Source: JAOPZW01 sp963806015
GTDB lineage: Bacteria > Actinomycetota > Thermoleophilia > Solirubrobacterales > Solirubrobacteraceae
Length of the DNA stretch: 64,000 bases
Assembly: GCA_963806015.1 (NCBI GenBank)
Contig: CAWDWM010000004.1
Location: 1-64,000, forward strand
Direction of reading: 5' to 3'
Positions 63,122 to 64,000 of the stretch are shown here, piece after piece. How positions within the stretch are numbered: position 1 is the first letter of the stretch; every line of letters starts with the position of its first letter. The translations under genes were made by a program, and so were the position numbers. The notes below the pieces were generated by a model that was not told the origin of the DNA, ran no database searches, and saw only the letters and a program-made list of their open reading frames with translations.

Positions 63122-63394
63122 ATGGCCATGCTCGCCTGGATCATGATGGGCCTCGCCATCTGGCACTTCACCATCTTCCTGCCCGATCGCTTCTGGGGCG
63201 GCATCGTCGGCGCCTTCCTCGGCGCGCTGTTCGGCGCGGCGATCTTCGGCTTCATCGTCAACGGCTTCACCGTGCCCGGCCAGGGCGAGACCCACGTGCT
63301 GCAGGCGCTCGAGGCGATTCCCGGGACGCTGATCGGCATCGGCCTGGTCTACTACGAGGGCATCCGCCGCGGCAACGCGGCCCTTGACCTGTAG
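63122..63394 (+). CDS. Small membrane protein, GlsB/YeaQ-like layout
   Basis: 90 residues with three hydrophobic parts: WIMMGLAIWHFTIFLP, GGIVGAFLGALFGAAIFGFI and the later LIGIGLVYYEGI. The glycine-rich second helix recalls transglycosylase-associated (GlsB/YeaQ) proteins, but the match is loose. It starts two bases after the secDF stop, so it is co-translated with it. Function unknown. Confidence 0.6.
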   Translation: MAMLAWIMMGLAIWHFTIFLPDRFWGGIVGAFLGALFGAAIFGFIVNGFTVPGQGETHVLQALEAIPGTLIGIGLVYYEGIRRGNAALDL

Positions 63395-63492
63395 CCGACG
63401 TATCACGCAGAGGCCCGCGGCGCTCCTGGGGGAATGCCCCCACTGAGAGCTGTCCTGTCGCTCGCGCGCTCGCGACGACGACGCGAGGAGAG

Positions 63493-63498
63493 TAGCGT
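63493..63498 (+). promoter_or_regulatory. -10 element of the second class III cyclase
   Basis: TAGCGT, six nt before GTG 63505: leaderless type. Confidence 0.45.
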
Positions 63499-63504
63499 CG
63501 CGCC

Positions 63505-64000
63505 GTGGACGGCCGCCTGAACCGGCCAGTGCTGCGCGAAGCCCAGATCGATGGAGGGCCGCGGACGTCGTCGCATGACCTGGCGAGCTATGTGCCGCGG
63601 CTGCTCGCGCGGCGCCTGGCGACGGGCGGGCCGATCGCGCAGTTCGAGGCGACGACGCTGCGCGCGGCGCTCCTGCTCACCGACATCGCGGGCTTCACGG
63701 CCTACGTCGAGCGCGTCTCGAACTCGCGGCGGACGGGCATCGAGGATCTCGCGCGCGCCTTCGACGGCTACTTCGCCGATCTCGTGGGCATCGTCTACGG
63801 CCACGGTGGCGACGTCCTCGCCATCGCAGGCGACGCCTTCTTCTCCTACTGGCCGGTCGACGACGACCGCCAGCTCGCGGACGCCGTCATGCGCGCGACC
63901 GAGGCGGCGCACGCCATCCAGGTTGGTCTGGGCGATCGCCAGGGCGTCGCCGGCCACGACTTCCAGACCCGCGCCGGCGTCGGCGCCGGCAAGCTGACGA
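63505..64000 (+). CDS. Class III nucleotide cyclase, 3' end beyond window
   Basis: 165 codons visible from GTG 63505, open to the window end. A short lead (HDLASYVPRLLARRLATGG) comes before the cyclase domain. First metal Asp in RAALLLTDIAGFTAYVERVS; second in GGDVLAIAGDAFFSYWPVDD. The lead LASYVPR with a cyclase directly after it is typical of long cyclases carrying a second cyclase domain and an AAA/TPR part, so the full gene may be much longer. Probably an adenylate cyclase; residues that decide ATP or GTP are only partly in view. Confidence 0.85.
   Translation, partial: MDGRLNRPVLREAQIDGGPRTSSHDLASYVPRLLARRLATGGPIAQFEATTLRAALLLTDIAGFTAYVERVSNSRRTGIEDLARAFDGYFADLVGIVYGHGGDVLAIAGDAFFSYWPVDDDRQLADAVMRATEAAHAIQVGLGDRQGVAGHDFQTRAGVGAGKLT

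Noticed and set aside
63403..63957. Minus-strand open frame of 184 codons near the window end
   Set aside because: It is antisense to the class III cyclase beginning at 63505, whose catalytic motifs are clear.

Overview
The window is about 70% G+C. Its genes use ATG, GTG and TTG starts and often sit head to tail with 4-bp ATGA, GTGA or TTGA overlaps. The ruvC-ruvA-ruvB, secDF, yebC and pdxS-pdxT neighbourhoods, the abundance of LuxR-type regulators with ATPase or TPR domains, and many TANNNT elements 6-11 nt before start codons all suggest a deep-branching actinobacterium. The Thermoleophilia (Solirubrobacterales-like) is my best guess. It rests on gene style, since no rRNA gene is present.

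Region 1 (0.1-6.6 kb): a secreted propeller-like protein, an MMPL exporter with a small membrane partner, a lipoprotein, a DUF296 protein, a YrdB-like membrane protein and an SDR oxidoreductase. Region 2 (6.6-18.2 kb) is a gene graveyard. Intact genes (a TPR-LuxR regulator, a methyltransferase, a membrane diguanylate cyclase, an EthD protein, and an ATPase/wHTH fusion regulator) alternate with frameshifted remnants of a berberine-type oxidase, a BTAD regulator, an HD-GYP-LuxR protein, a tautomerase, an Ldh2-type dehydrogenase, an amidase and an inverted partial copy of the fusion regulator. A CAT-anticodon tRNA closes this part.

Region 3 (18.6-26 kb) is a two-gene signalling operon: an 1806-residue soluble hybrid kinase with eight 92-residue HAMP-type repeats, followed by a REC-PAS-PP2C-HATPase phosphatase. 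Region 4 (26.3-33.4 kb) is metabolic: a TIGR03118 propeller protein, an RpiR regulator, pdxS-pdxT (vitamin B6) and the two-gene proline catabolic operon. Region 5 (33.4-35.4 kb) is a compact lysis-type cassette: M15 peptidase, holin-like protein and GH24 lysozyme. Both enzymes end in the same unfamiliar basic module, while the holin-like protein ends in a very acidic tail. This is the most original signal I see. Region 6 (35.4-38.7 kb) holds an RpiB-like isomerase, a glycosyltransferase and a NarL-type two-component pair.

Region 7 (38.7-41.8 kb) is mobile: a broken IS110-type transposase with an intact IS3 element inserted 17 bp upstream of it. The IS3 has 27-bp inverted repeats and a TGC target duplication. 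Region 8 (41.8-49.9 kb) has an SDR/QueA-like pair, an NB-ARC-TPR-LuxR regulator, a tautomerase-cupin pair, and a phosphomannomutase followed by an Xre-RES toxin-antitoxin operon that also carries a metallo-beta-lactamase-fold gene. A perfect palindrome overlaps the operon's promoter. Region 9 (50-64 kb) has a PAS-PAS-GGDEF cyclase, a hydrolase divergent from yebC, an MFS exporter, an Rv1264-like adenylate cyclase, a broken HD-GYP gene, ruvCAB, membrane proteins, a zinc-ribbon/PAS protein, fused secDF and the start of another class III cyclase running off the window.
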